This document shows, piece by piece, positions 9,702 through 18,601 of a stretch of DNA of 64,000 nt; within the stretch, counting starts at the first letter, position 1; every line of letters starts with the position of its first letter. The notes under the pieces are model-generated. The model saw only the letters and a program-made list of their open reading frames with translations. It ran no database searches and was not told where the DNA came from. Both the position numbers and the translations under genes were made by a program. The stretch spans positions 248,001-312,000 of the forward strand of contig NZ_JAGIAW010000003.1 of the NCBI RefSeq assembly GCF_017744655.1, read 5' to 3'. The stretch is from Devosia sp. Lineage in GTDB: Bacteria > Pseudomonadota > Alphaproteobacteria > Rhizobiales > Devosiaceae.

Positions 9702-10880
9702 TCATTCGATGATCTGGTCGCCCCCTTCCGGCGTCGTGCTGTCGAAGAGGAAGGAGAGGATGATCATCCCTTCTTCACAGGTGGCGTCGGTCCGTCGCGC
9801 CAGCACCTCGCCGCTCCGAGGCGCGGTATATTCGGCGACGATCTCGCCAAAAGTATTGCGCTGGATGGCGACCTTCTGTCCCGCTTCCACCTTCTCCTTG
9901 AGTTCGACCAGCAGTTCGACGAAGCCGCCATGGGTGGTGATGACGGGCGCCATGGCATCGCCGATGACAACGCCGCTGTCCTTGCCCGTTCGCCCGATCT
10001 CCCCGGCAATCACCCCGTGATGTTTTAGGACGTTCATCGTGCCCTCGACGAAGAGCGGGATCATCTCGTGGTCGAAGATGCGGGGGCGGCCGATTTCCGG
10101 CGTGAAAGAGGGAATGCCGACATCGATCAGCGCATTGGGCAAAATGCTGGGATAGGCCACATTGTCGAAGATGTGGTCGATTGGATAGAGCTCGGCCATC
10201 TCCCGCACTTCGGGCAGCTCCATCCGCGCCAGATGGAAGGACGTGGCGTCCATTCCCGTGGCGGCTGTGTGGAAGTCGATGGCATAGTCGAGATTGTTCC
10301 GCAGCAACCGGTTGAAGACCAGGCCTGCATGGCGCACCGGCGCATCGGGCGCGTTTTCATTGCCCGGGAACAGGCGGTTCATGTCGATCAGGTCCATGCC
10401 GCGCCCCGAATTGTGCCAGCGGCGGGTCATGTCTTCTACAGCCGGCCGCGACAGGTCGTAGACGGCCAGCACGCTGCCCGACATTGCGGCAGGGTCGAGT
10501 TCGGCCATCACGGTCTGGATGGTGTGGATGGGGCTCATTTCGTCCCCATGTACGCCGCTGATGAGGCCCACGCGCTTGCCCGGCTTTTCGCCCTTGATCA
10601 CGGCAACGGACACATACCAATGCTGCCCGGTGGGCATCTGCACGCCCTGGAAATAGAAAAAGTGTCGGCCTGGCTCCAGCGTTTCGATATCGAGCGCGGA
10701 GATCACCTTTTTGCCGCTGATGATGTCGCCGGTAAAGACCGTGCCGCCTTCGTTTTTCGGCGTCGCGGCGTCCTGGGCCAAAGCTGGCCCCGACATCAGA
10801 GCGGCCGCGGCGCCGACGGCGCCCAGCGAGGCAATCATGAAGTTGCGACGATCAAATCCCTCTTCGTGATCACTGTTCAT
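9702..10880 (-). CDS. Tat-exported succinylglutamate desuccinylase/aspartoacylase-family deacylase
   Basis: The 392-residue protein has a twin-arginine-type leader (DRRNFMIASLG, then a hydrophobic stretch ending ALAQ). A zinc-dependent M14/AstE-AspA fold follows. The motif GVHGDEMSP near residue 110 supplies the first His and Glu zinc ligands, and IDFHTAATG near residue 200 supplies the next His. The C-terminal RRTDATCEEG region matches the beta-domain that closes these enzymes. Family members remove acyl groups from amino acids or related small molecules; the substrate here is unknown. Because it is exported, it probably works in the periplasm. AAGGAG precedes the ATG. It likely forms a unit with the META protein downstream. 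Confidence 0.85.
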   Translation of the reverse strand: MNSDHEEGFDRRNFMIASLGAVGAAAALMSGPALAQDAATPKNEGGTVFTGDIISGKKVISALDIETLEPGRHFFYFQGVQMPTGQHWYVSVAVIKGEKPGKRVGLISGVHGDEMSPIHTIQTVMAELDPAAMSGSVLAVYDLSRPAVEDMTRRWHNSGRGMDLIDMNRLFPGNENAPDAPVRHAGLVFNRLLRNNLDYAIDFHTAATGMDATSFHLARMELPEVREMAELYPIDHIFDNVAYPSILPNALIDVGIPSFTPEIGRPRIFDHEMIPLFVEGTMNVLKHHGVIAGEIGRTGKDSGVVIGDAMAPVITTHGGFVELLVELKEKVEAGQKVAIQRNTFGEIVAEYTAPRSGEVLARRTDATCEEGMIILSFLFDSTTPEGGDQIIE

Positions 10881-11081
10881 GAATCTCTTCTCCTTGAAAC
10901 CGCATCTCGGTTTTAGCTAATCCAAGAAGGAGGCCCCGGGAAAGGATCGCCCGAGGCGGCTTTGCAAATAGGGACATAGAGTAAAGCGGTGGGACGCTAT
11001 GCACATCAAAAGTGCCCTACCCATTGGCTAAGATTACCCGGAGCAGGAATGGCTACTCACCATTTAGAGGAGGGCGCTCTC

Positions 11082-11555
11082 GTGAAAGGCTTTAATTTCA
11101 AACTACTTTTTTCCGCCGTCATACTTGTTGCCGGTTTCGGCTCCTCCATTCAGGCGCAGGATATCGCGCCGCTGGTCATGGTGCCCGATCATCCCGGCGG
11201 CGTTTCCGTCAATGGCTGCTTTCGATCCAATGAAACCCTCTTCGGTCCCTATCGCGTGACCTTCTGTTTTGACCGGCGCGGCTCGTTCCAGGTGCGCGGC
11301 GGAGGCACCAGGTGCGATGGCCGCATGGACTGGCATACCTCGGGCCGCGATATTTTCATGGATCTTCACCGCACCTCCTGCGGTCGCCGCCAGGCCTGGG
11401 AAGCCGCCTCGGTCGATTGCCGGCCGCTCGGGTTTTTGGGCAATCTCGGCCGCGTCATCGTCGGCGATACGCCGCGCATAAGAACGCTGCGCTGCACCTA
11501 TCATCCGACCGTACCGGGCGTGTCGCGCCGGAATTTCACGGCAACGCGGATCTAG
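11082..11555 (+). CDS. Hypothetical secreted cysteine-rich protein
   Basis: A 157-residue protein from GTG 11082, chosen because AGGAGG lies eight bases upstream and the next residues form a clear Sec signal (FKLLFSAVILVAGFG, cleavage near IQAQ). The mature part holds six cysteines, an even number consistent with disulfides in the periplasm. It contains the pattern C-F-D-R-R-G-S-F-x-V-R-G-G-G. I recognise no family. It stands alone between a divergent deacylase gene and an AraC regulator. Nothing in the neighbours suggests a function. Confidence 0.65.
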   Translation: MKGFNFKLLFSAVILVAGFGSSIQAQDIAPLVMVPDHPGGVSVNGCFRSNETLFGPYRVTFCFDRRGSFQVRGGGTRCDGRMDWHTSGRDIFMDLHRTSCGRRQAWEAASVDCRPLGFLGNLGRVIVGDTPRIRTLRCTYHPTVPGVSRRNFTATRI

Positions 11556-11590
11556 GCCTTCTGCCGACCCCCCGGCGCCCGATCGCCACC

Positions 11591-11607
11591 CCCGGCACCT
11601 TGCCGGG
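11591..11607 (+). terminator. GC hairpin, possible terminator after the secreted protein
   Basis: CCCGGCA-CCT-TGCCGGG is a perfect 7-bp stem with a 3-base loop, 36 bases after the preceding stop codon. No T-run follows. It directly abuts an ATG at 11608, which argues against that ATG as the start of the next gene. Confidence 0.4.
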
Positions 11608-11655
11608 ATGGCGGTGGTGCATATAGCCTTGAAACCGAGCGCCAAGGGTGCCGAC

Positions 11656-12690
11656 ATGATCGAAGCGACCGCCAATCCCTCTGACCGCGTCCCGAGCTAC
11701 GCCTTCTCGACGGCTGCCGTAGAAGCCAAGCACCAGTTCGATGCCTGGGTGTCGATCATGCGGCCTCTGGTTGCCATGGAGCCGAAAACCCCGCACGACA
11801 AGGGGTTTAAGGCTCAGTCACTGGCCTGGGATATGGGTGCCCTGGCGCTGACTCATACGGTCATGCCTGCCCTCGATTTCCGCCGCGATACCTCGCGCCT
11901 CCGCGCCGATGCGGTCGATCACTGGCTGCTGGTCGCGCCGCGGCGCGGCGCCATGCGCTCCGAGGCCGGGCACAGGGTCGGCGCGGGGCTGTGCTATGTG
12001 CGTTCCATGCACCGGGTCAGCGCCGGCTCGACCACCGATTTCGATGCCGTCGCCCTGGTCGTGCCGCGCGATTTCTGCCCCACCGGGGCGCAGGGTCTCG
12101 ATGCCCTGCATGAGCGCCACGTCTCCTCCCAACTCGGCGGGCTCCTCGCGGACTATCTCCATTCGCTGCAGCGGCAATTGCCTCGGCTCAGTGCAGAGCA
12201 CCTGCCCGCCGTTGTCACCGCGACGCGGGCAATGCTGGTTGCTTGTACCGCACCGGGTCGGGATGCGCTGGCCGAAGCGATGCCGGCCTTGCAGGCGACG
12301 CAGTCGGAGCGTGCCAAGCGTTTCATCCGCCAGAACCTGCTCTCCCCCCGCCTCACCGTACGGGAGCTTTGCCGCCAATTGGGCATGTCGAGAACCGCGC
12401 TCTATCGCCTGTTCGAACCCATGGGTGGGGTCGTGCAATATATCCGCGTCGCGCGGCTGCAGGATGCACATCGCGTCCTCTCCTCGGGCATGGACATGCG
12501 TCCCATTCACGAAATCGCGGCCGAGCGTGGTTTCCTCGAACCTTCCGAATTCAGCCGCGCCTTCAAGCGCCAGTTCGGCTATAGCCCCAGCGAGGCGCGG
12601 CATGAGGGGCGGTCGGTCCCGTCACGCTCGCCCGGCACGCAGGCGGCCTCCATCACCAATATCGCCGAAATCCTTGCCGCATTGGCCTGA
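11656..12690 (+). CDS. AraC-family transcriptional regulator
   Basis: Read from ATG 11656 (344 residues). An ATG at 11608 is also in frame but sits against a hairpin. Residues 1-225 form an AraC-binding-like sensory domain (PF14525 type), including VDHWLLVAPRRG. The C-terminal 100 residues carry two helix-turn-helix units: LTVRELCRQLGMSRTALYRLFE, and IHEIAAERGFLEPSEFSRAFKRQFGYSPSEAR. It is a paralogue of the AraC regulator at 21783-22871: the same layout, and matching phrases such as DHW and RLFE. It is convergent with nhaC (gap 8 bases). Its target and inducer are unknown. Confidence 0.88.
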   Translation: MIEATANPSDRVPSYAFSTAAVEAKHQFDAWVSIMRPLVAMEPKTPHDKGFKAQSLAWDMGALALTHTVMPALDFRRDTSRLRADAVDHWLLVAPRRGAMRSEAGHRVGAGLCYVRSMHRVSAGSTTDFDAVALVVPRDFCPTGAQGLDALHERHVSSQLGGLLADYLHSLQRQLPRLSAEHLPAVVTATRAMLVACTAPGRDALAEAMPALQATQSERAKRFIRQNLLSPRLTVRELCRQLGMSRTALYRLFEPMGGVVQYIRVARLQDAHRVLSSGMDMRPIHEIAAERGFLEPSEFSRAFKRQFGYSPSEARHEGRSVPSRSPGTQAASITNIAEILAALA

Positions 12691-12698
12691 GGCGGGCT

Positions 12699-14165
12699 TT
12701 ACGCTGGGGCAGTCGCTCGCACGATGCGCCAACCGGTAAAACCGATCAACAAGGTCATCAGCGGACTCGCGATATTAAAAAGGCAGAATGGCAGGTAGAT
12801 CAGCGTTGGCACGCCCAGCACCGCCGCCATATAGGCGCCGCAGGAATTCCACGGGATTAGCGGCGAGGTGACGCTGCCGCCATCGGCCACGGCCCGCGAC
12901 AGATTGCTCGAGGCCAGCCCGCGCTTCTGAAACTCGGCGCTGAAAATCCGCGCCGGCAGCACCACGGCCACATATTGATCCCCGGCCACGACATTGAGGC
13001 CAACGGCCGAGCCGACGACGGTGGCAATCAGCGAACCCGTGGTTTTGGCCCGTGCGATCAGCGGGGTCACGAGCTTCATCAAGAGCCCGAATTCATCGAG
13101 CAGGGAGCCAAAAACCAGCGCGCCGAGTATGAGCCAAATGGTGGGCAGCATGCTCGCCATGCCGCCGCGCGAGAGCAGGCTATCCACCTGTTCGAGGCCG
13201 GACTTGGCCTCAAAACCGGTCGCCATCACCTGCCAGCCGGCTTTTATGTGCGCGACGATCGGCGCAAGATCCGGCGCATCGATGAAGCGCAACACCGCTT
13301 CGGATTGAAGGAAGGGCGCAAGGATTGCCGCGGATAGCGCCGAAGCGGCTATGGCCAGCGAAGCAGGTACTTTCAATACTGAAAGGGCGACGAGCAGCAC
13401 GACAGGCAGCAGCGTCCATGGGGAAATGGCAAAAAGCTGCGACAGGGCGCCAAGCTCGGATTCGATCAGCGCGTCGCTCGCCCCGGCCGTGCCATCGAGG
13501 GTGCCGAGAAGCACGAAGCCGACAAGCGCGATGACCAGTGCCGGTCCGGAACTCCAGGCCTGGGCCCGCAAATGGATATGGATGGGCGTATCGGTCAGCT
13601 GCGCGGCAAGGATCGCGGTTTCGGACAGCGGGGACATCTTTTCCCCCACATAGGCCCCGGAGATGACCGCCCCCGCGGTGATTTCGGCGGATACGCCCAC
13701 CATGATGGACAGGCCGACTAGGCCGACGCCGATTGTCCCCGCGGTCGTCCAGGAGCTGCCGATACCGAAGGAGATCAGCGCACAGACAAGGAAGGCGGCC
13801 GGATAAAACCAGTCGGGGTCGACGACCATGATGCCATAGTAGACCAGGGTCGGGATGGTGCCCGCCATGTTCCAGGCCCCGATCAGCGCGCCGATGGCAA
13901 AGAGAATGAAGATGGCGCTGACGACGGAGGAAACGCCCTTGCGCCCGGCCTCGGCCACCTCCTCCCAGGAGTGGCCGTTCTTGAGCACGATGAGGGCCGC
14001 GGTGAGCGCTGAAAAGATCAGCGCCACCTGCAGCGGCCCGTCCATGGCATCATTGCCGAAGAGATAGACAGCGGCCGAAATCAGCACCGCCAGCACGATG
14101 AGCGGGATCAGCGCGTCGAGCAGGGATGGCTCCCGGATCGTTCTCAGTGGCGCCGACGGCTCCAT
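12699..14165 (-). CDS. nhaC: NhaC-family Na+/H+ antiporter
   Basis: A 488-residue inner-membrane protein with about 11-12 hydrophobic segments. Family-like stretches are ALISFGIGSSWTTAGTIGVG near residue 145 and GAYVGEKMSPLSET near residue 185, followed by VVAGDQYVAVVLP and LIPWNSCGAYMAAVLGVP toward the end. NhaC proteins exchange cytoplasmic Na+ for external H+ and support pH and salt homeostasis; related members swap organic ions (for example malate/lactate in MleN). The start could be GTG 14171, in a GTGA overlap with the hdeD stop, or ATG 14165 behind GGGGG; I chose the ATG. It is the last gene of the arcD-arcA-hdeD unit. Confidence 0.85.
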   Translation of the reverse strand: MEPSAPLRTIREPSLLDALIPLIVLAVLISAAVYLFGNDAMDGPLQVALIFSALTAALIVLKNGHSWEEVAEAGRKGVSSVVSAIFILFAIGALIGAWNMAGTIPTLVYYGIMVVDPDWFYPAAFLVCALISFGIGSSWTTAGTIGVGLVGLSIMVGVSAEITAGAVISGAYVGEKMSPLSETAILAAQLTDTPIHIHLRAQAWSSGPALVIALVGFVLLGTLDGTAGASDALIESELGALSQLFAISPWTLLPVVLLVALSVLKVPASLAIAASALSAAILAPFLQSEAVLRFIDAPDLAPIVAHIKAGWQVMATGFEAKSGLEQVDSLLSRGGMASMLPTIWLILGALVFGSLLDEFGLLMKLVTPLIARAKTTGSLIATVVGSAVGLNVVAGDQYVAVVLPARIFSAEFQKRGLASSNLSRAVADGGSVTSPLIPWNSCGAYMAAVLGVPTLIYLPFCLFNIASPLMTLLIGFTGWRIVRATAPA

Positions 14166-14167
14166 GA

Positions 14168-14731
14168 TCACCCCCGCGCCAGCCGTTCCTTGGCCGCGCC
14201 CCAGCTTCTGACAATCTGGATCAGGCCGAAGAGGGCAACGAGACCGCCGCCGATCTGCATCAGCAACAGCGCGCCGGTCATCGGCAGGGCAATCAGCAGG
14301 GCGCCTAGCACGATATAGATGGCGGCGCCGGCTACCGAGGTCCAGACGGGCGGAAAATTCTTGCGGTAGCGGATGAGGATGAAGGCTTCCGTCAGCCCCA
14401 CGGCGATGGCGCCGAGCCCGATAATCCAGGAGAGCACACTGGGCGTCAGGATGCCGGCAATGAAGGGGCTGAGGAGCAAGAGCAGCCCGGCCAGCGCCGC
14501 AAGGCCTCCGCGCATGAGGCTTAGCCAGAAGGGCCAGCTCGATTCAATGCCATAGTTCTGGCTCGCCAGCGCCCCCAGCACGCCATCCACCAGCAGCACC
14601 GTGCCGCCGACCACGACCACGACTTTGAGCGCATAATCGGGGAGAAACAGGGCGACGAGCCCGCCGATCAGCAGAAGCGCGCCGCGCAACAGGCTGAATG
14701 TAACCGCCCAACGCTTGGAAGACGCCGCCAT
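14168..14731 (-). CDS. HdeD-family acid-resistance membrane protein (DUF308)
   Basis: A 187-residue protein from ATG 14731, with AAGGAG seven bases upstream. It has six hydrophobic helices arranged as the paired repeats typical of DUF308/HdeD, for example LLRGALLLIGGLVALFLP and LMRGGLAALAGLLLLLSP. In Escherichia coli HdeD belongs to the acid fitness island and is linked to acid resistance at high cell density; its biochemical activity is not known. Its stop overlaps the start region of nhaC, and exoD lies 47 bases upstream on the same strand, which supports co-transcription with the arginine deiminase genes. Confidence 0.85.
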   Translation of the reverse strand: MAASSKRWAVTFSLLRGALLLIGGLVALFLPDYALKVVVVVGGTVLLVDGVLGALASQNYGIESSWPFWLSLMRGGLAALAGLLLLLSPFIAGILTPSVLSWIIGLGAIAVGLTEAFILIRYRKNFPPVWTSVAGAAIYIVLGALLIALPMTGALLLMQIGGGLVALFGLIQIVRSWGAAKERLARG

Positions 14732-14778
14732 TTGGTAACTCCTTGCACTTGTTATCGCTTTGGCCCAGAGGCCGGATT

Positions 14779-15498
14779 TCATTCTATGGGGTTGTCCCCC
14801 TCGACCACATGCTCGACGATATCGCCGAGGGCAAAGGCGAGCACGAAGATCAGCCAGATGGCGACCAGCGCCACCGCCGTCCCCAATGCACCGATGGCAA
14901 TGCCGACCAGAACGGCAATGCCATCCTCGTTGAGAACGCCCATGCAGATGACGGCGAGGCCCGCCGACGGGATGAGGTTCATGAACGGCACCGGCGCCAT
15001 GTTGACGAGCGCGAGGAGGATCGCGATGACCGCGAGAAACGGTAGGGCACTTGGGCCCGTCAGTCCGCGCCAGCGCGGCGCCGAAATTTTTGCCGCCCAG
15101 CGCACGATCACCGCCAGGGCCTCGAGCAGTTTCTTGATGACTTTTAGGGGCAGCGGCATGCGCCCGAACCAGTTGCCAAAGCTCATCGGGCGCCCCAGCA
15201 GCATGGCTATGCCGACCGCGAACATGGCGACCGCCATGAGGAAATTATAGCCCGGCGGACCGGGCAGCAGGTTGAGGAGGGCAAAGAGCATGATCGCAAG
15301 CACATGCGAGCGTTCCCCCACCATGGCGAGGAGATCGGCGCAGGTCAGGGCGGCATCGGGCCGCCCCGCCCGTTCGCGCAATTGCGCGACGATGACATCG
15401 ACGATGGGGATGATCGGGTCATGGCCATGGTCATGGCCGGGACTCTCGTCGGTCATGCCGGCAACGCCCGTTGAGCCATCCCGACCCGTCTCGCTCAT
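14779..15498 (-). CDS. ExoD-family membrane protein
   Basis: A 239-residue protein with a His-rich hydrophilic N-terminus (GHDHGHD near residue 22), then the ExoD pattern GERSHVLAIMLFALLNLLPGPPG and several C-terminal helices (PFLAVIAILLALVN, GIAIGALGTAVALVAIWLIF). In Sinorhizobium meliloti ExoD mutants have altered exopolysaccharide and are sensitive to alkaline conditions, so a place among pH-related genes makes sense; its molecular function is unsettled. The ATG overlaps the stop of the upstream SHOCT gene (ATGA). A shorter start (ATG 15456) is possible. Confidence 0.85.
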   Translation of the reverse strand: MSETGRDGSTGVAGMTDESPGHDHGHDPIIPIVDVIVAQLRERAGRPDAALTCADLLAMVGERSHVLAIMLFALLNLLPGPPGYNFLMAVAMFAVGIAMLLGRPMSFGNWFGRMPLPLKVIKKLLEALAVIVRWAAKISAPRWRGLTGPSALPFLAVIAILLALVNMAPVPFMNLIPSAGLAVICMGVLNEDGIAVLVGIAIGALGTAVALVAIWLIFVLAFALGDIVEHVVEGDNPIE

Positions 15499-15875
15499 GC
15501 CAAGGCCTTGGCCTTGAGCGTATTGAATTCGGCTTCGGAAATCACCCCTTCCTTGAGGAGGCTGCTCGCCCGGGCGATCTGTTCGGCGGGCGATGTGCCG
15601 GCGACATTGCGGATATAGGTTTCGGCTTCCGCCCGTGCCTCCTGATTGGCCGCAATCTGCCGCCGTCCCATGCCGCTGCCGCGGGTGAGCAGATAAGCGA
15701 GCGCGGTCAGCATGGGCAGAAAGATCAGCGCAATCACCCAGATGGCCCGCGCAAAGCCCCCGATCTCGCGATCGCGGAACAGGTCGACGATGATCTGGAA
15801 CAGCACAATGAGATAGGTGATGAGGAAGAAGGTGGAGAGGATCAGCCAGAGAATTTCCCAGAAATTGCTAGACAT
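15495..15875 (-). CDS. Small membrane protein with C-terminal SHOCT domain
   Basis: A 126-residue protein with two N-terminal helices (about residues 7-30 and 42-65), resembling the phospholipase-D-nuclease N-terminal region. A hydrophilic linker follows, then a C-terminal SHOCT motif: EQIARASSLLKEGVISEAEFNTLKAKAL. SHOCT is a short oligomerisation or anchoring module; no enzymatic role is implied. GAGGTG precedes the ATG. It lies 27 bases downstream of arcA and overlaps exoD by four bases, so it is probably in the same transcript. Confidence 0.8.
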   Translation of the reverse strand: MSSNFWEILWLILSTFFLITYLIVLFQIIVDLFRDREIGGFARAIWVIALIFLPMLTALAYLLTRGSGMGRRQIAANQEARAEAETYIRNVAGTSPAEQIARASSLLKEGVISEAEFNTLKAKALA

Positions 15876-15902
15876 TTTTGCACCTCGATACGCGTTGAAA
15901 AC

Positions 15903-17141
15903 TCAGTAGTCGACGGCGTCGCGGATGATGGGGCAGGTCATGCAGTGGCCGCCTCCACGTCCGCGCCCCAGTTCCGAACCGGAAATGGTGATGACTTCCA
16001 CGCCGGCCTTGCGCAGCAGCGTGTTCACATAGGTATTGCGGTCATAGGCGAAGACGACGCCGGGCGAAGCGCAGACCAGATTGGCGCCGCTGTCCCATTG
16101 GGTGCGCTCGCGCGTATAGTCATTGCCCGCCGTCTCGACGACGCGAATGGAGGAGAGCCCCAGCGCCTCGCGCACGGTTTCGACGAGCCCGCCCTTGTCC
16201 TTCTTCAGTTCCAGTCCACCATTGCCATCGGGCCGATACGAGAAGCATTCGATCGGGTTGACGATATCGGGATAGATCAACACGCAATCACGGTCGGCAA
16301 AGGTGAAGACCGTGTCGAGATGCATGGCGGCGCGCAGCTTGGGCATGGCCGCGACGATGACGCGCTCCACGGCGCCCTTTTCAAAGAGCGTTTTCGCAAG
16401 TTGCGCGATCGCCTGGCGCGAAGTGCGCTCGCTCATGCCGATGAGAACATTGCCCTTGCCGATGGGCATGACATCGCCGCCTTCGAGCGTTGCGAGGTCC
16501 CATTCCTTGGTCGGGTCACCCCACCAGACATTCACCTTGCCGGCAAAGTCGGGATGGAACTTGTAGATCGAACTGGTGAGCAGCGTTTCTTCGTGCCGCG
16601 CCGGCCAATAGAGCGGGTTGAGCGTCACCCCGCCATAAATCCAGCAAGTGGTGTCGCGGGTGTAGAGCGTATTGGGGAGGGGCGGCAGCAGATATTCGTT
16701 TACTCCCGCCGCGTCACGCACGAGGTTCATGCGCTCTCCGCCGATATGGTCGGGAAATTCGTAGGTCGACAGCCCCCCGATCAGGGTTTCGGCCAATTGC
16801 CGGTTGGAGAGTCCATCGAGATAGGAGCGGACGTCGTCGACGAGATCGGGGCCTACCTTGTTGGGCGCAATCTGGTTGTCGAGAATCCACGCCTTGGCCT
16901 CGGGCAGCGCCACGGTCTGTTCGAGCAGGTTGTGCATCTCGACCACGTCGACGCCGCGCTCGCGCAGCTTGTTCATGAAATCAAAGTGGTCGCGTTTGGC
17001 CACATCGACCCAGAGCACGTCGTCGAACAGCAGGTCGTCGCAATTGGATGGGGTCAGGCGCTGATGCGCCTTGCCGGGCGCGCACACCATGACCTTGCGC
17101 AATTGGCCGACTTCGGAATGGACACCAAAACTGGATTCCAT
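15903..17141 (-). CDS. arcA: Arginine deiminase
   Basis: A 412-residue guanidino-group hydrolase. It converts L-arginine to citrulline and ammonia, raising cytoplasmic pH. Family motifs are FTRDTT-like [12 protein letters not shown] near residue 165, EGGDVMPIG near residue 220, the His-containing [21 protein letters not shown] stretch, and the C-terminal GGGHCMTCP, which holds the nucleophilic Cys. ATG 17141 is chosen because GGAG lies seven bases upstream; a TTG two codons earlier is also open. arcD is 17 bases upstream. Ornithine carbamoyltransferase (arcB) and carbamate kinase (arcC), usually adjacent, are absent from this window. Confidence 0.95.
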   Translation of the reverse strand: MESSFGVHSEVGQLRKVMVCAPGKAHQRLTPSNCDDLLFDDVLWVDVAKRDHFDFMNKLRERGVDVVEMHNLLEQTVALPEAKAWILDNQIAPNKVGPDLVDDVRSYLDGLSNRQLAETLIGGLSTYEFPDHIGGERMNLVRDAAGVNEYLLPPLPNTLYTRDTTCWIYGGVTLNPLYWPARHEETLLTSSIYKFHPDFAGKVNVWWGDPTKEWDLATLEGGDVMPIGKGNVLIGMSERTSRQAIAQLAKTLFEKGAVERVIVAAMPKLRAAMHLDTVFTFADRDCVLIYPDIVNPIECFSYRPDGNGGLELKKDKGGLVETVREALGLSSIRVVETAGNDYTRERTQWDSGANLVCASPGVVFAYDRNTYVNTLLRKAGVEVITISGSELGRGRGGGHCMTCPIIRDAVDY

Positions 17142-17158
17142 CGTCAAACTCCTTGATT

Positions 17159-18601
17159 TCAGGGGGTAATGGTCCCGGTCATGAGACCCACTGTTCCGAT
17201 GATGCCGGCGAGAACGGTGACACCAAAAACCACCAGCTCAACCGGCGTGAAGAAGCGGGCCTGCTGCTCGCGGCGGGCCCAGAAGTAGAGGATGATGGTC
17301 CCGGGCACGAAGAGAACGGCCACCAGCACCACATATTTCAGCCCTGCGGCCACGAACATGAAGAGCGTATAGATGACGGCGATCCAGGCGATGATCTGGT
17401 CCATCGGCCGTTCATTGGCATCGCTCGCAGTGTAGCCGATGCCTGTGCGGGCGACGATGACGCCATAGCCGGCCACCAGCAGATATGGCAGGAGGGCAGT
17501 GACGCTGGTCATGTCGAGCATGAAGTTGAAGGCGTCGGCGGACCAATAGGTGGAGATGACGAAGAGCGAGACCACGATATTGGTCAGCCAGAGCGCATTG
17601 GCTGGCACGCCATTGCCATTCTGCGCCGCGAACATTTTTGGCATGTCCTGCGATTTTGCCGCGGCAAACATCACCTCGGCGCAGATCAGCGACCAGGCAA
17701 GATAGGCGCCGAGCACCGAAACCAGCACGCCGATGGAAATGAAGATCGCGCCCCAATGACCGACCACGAGTTCGAGCGCCCCGGCCAGTGATGGGTTCGC
17801 CACCCCGGCAATCGCCGCCCGCGGTGCGGTGGCAAAAGGCAGGAGGGTGACCGCCACCATGAGCCCGGTCACCGCGACGAAGCCGAGCACGGTGGCGGTG
17901 CCGACATCCTCGCGCTTTTTGGCAAAGCGGGAATAGACGCTCGCCCCCTCGATGCCGAGGAAGACAAAGACGGTGATGAGCATGGTATCGCGCACCTGCG
18001 CCACGAGGCTCTTTTCGGGCATGTCGAGCCCGCCGAAGAAGTTTTCGGAGAACTGGTTGTAGTTGAAGAAGAAAATGAAGATCAGCACCGCCACCACGAT
18101 CGGCACGATCTTGGCGATGGTGACGACGGTATTGATGAAGGCGGCCTGTTCGACGCCGCGCAGGATCATGAAGTGGAAGGCCCAGATGCCGAGGAGCGAC
18201 ACGATGATCGCCACCGGGCTGCTGCCGTCGCCAAAAAACTCGGGGAAGAAGCGGCCGAGCGTCGAGCCTATAAGGACCCAGTAAAAGACGTTGCCGAGGC
18301 AGCTGCCAAGCCAATAGCCGAAGGCGGAAAGAAAGCCCATATAGTCGCCGAAACCGGCCTTGGCATAGGCGAAGACGCCCGAATCGATGTCGGGCCTTCG
18401 GGTCGCGAGAGACTGGAAGACGCGGGCCAGCATATACATGCCGGTACCGGCAATGGCCCAGGCGATAATGGCACCAAAAGGCCCGGTGGCGGTCGCGAAG
18501 CGCCCCGGCAGATTGAAGATGCCGGCCCCGATCATGGACCCGATGACCATCGCTGTCAGCGCATTGAGCGATAGTTTCCCCTTGTCAGCCCCCGTCGCCA
18601 T
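17159..18601 (-). CDS. arcD: APC-family basic amino acid antiporter (arginine exchanger)
   Basis: A 480-residue inner-membrane protein with about 12-13 helices. It starts at ATG 18601 behind GGGGAG. The first helix carries the APC substrate-backbone motif [12 protein letters not shown], typical of the basic amino acid/polyamine antiporter group that contains ArcD. In the standard pathway it exchanges arginine for ornithine. Without arcB nearby, arginine/citrulline exchange is equally plausible, as proposed for some arcD homologues. It leads a run of six same-strand genes (arcD, arcA, SHOCT, exoD, hdeD, nhaC) with gaps of at most 47 bases. Confidence 0.88.
   Translation of the reverse strand: MATGADKGKLSLNALTAMVIGSMIGAGIFNLPGRFATATGPFGAIIAWAIAGTGMYMLARVFQSLATRRPDIDSGVFAYAKAGFGDYMGFLSAFGYWLGSCLGNVFYWVLIGSTLGRFFPEFFGDGSSPVAIIVSLLGIWAFHFMILRGVEQAAFINTVVTIAKIVPIVVAVLIFIFFFNYNQFSENFFGGLDMPEKSLVAQVRDTMLITVFVFLGIEGASVYSRFAKKREDVGTATVLGFVAVTGLMVAVTLLPFATAPRAAIAGVANPSLAGALELVVGHWGAIFISIGVLVSVLGAYLAWSLICAEVMFAAAKSQDMPKMFAAQNGNGVPANALWLTNIVVSLFVISTYWSADAFNFMLDMTSVTALLPYLLVAGYGVIVARTGIGYTASDANERPMDQIIAWIAVIYTLFMFVAAGLKYVVLVAVLFVPGTIILYFWARREQQARFFTPVELVVFGVTVLAGIIGTVGLMTGTITP

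Noticed and set aside
16303..16566. Plus-strand open frame within arcA
   Set aside because: Antisense shadow of a highly conserved catalytic gene.
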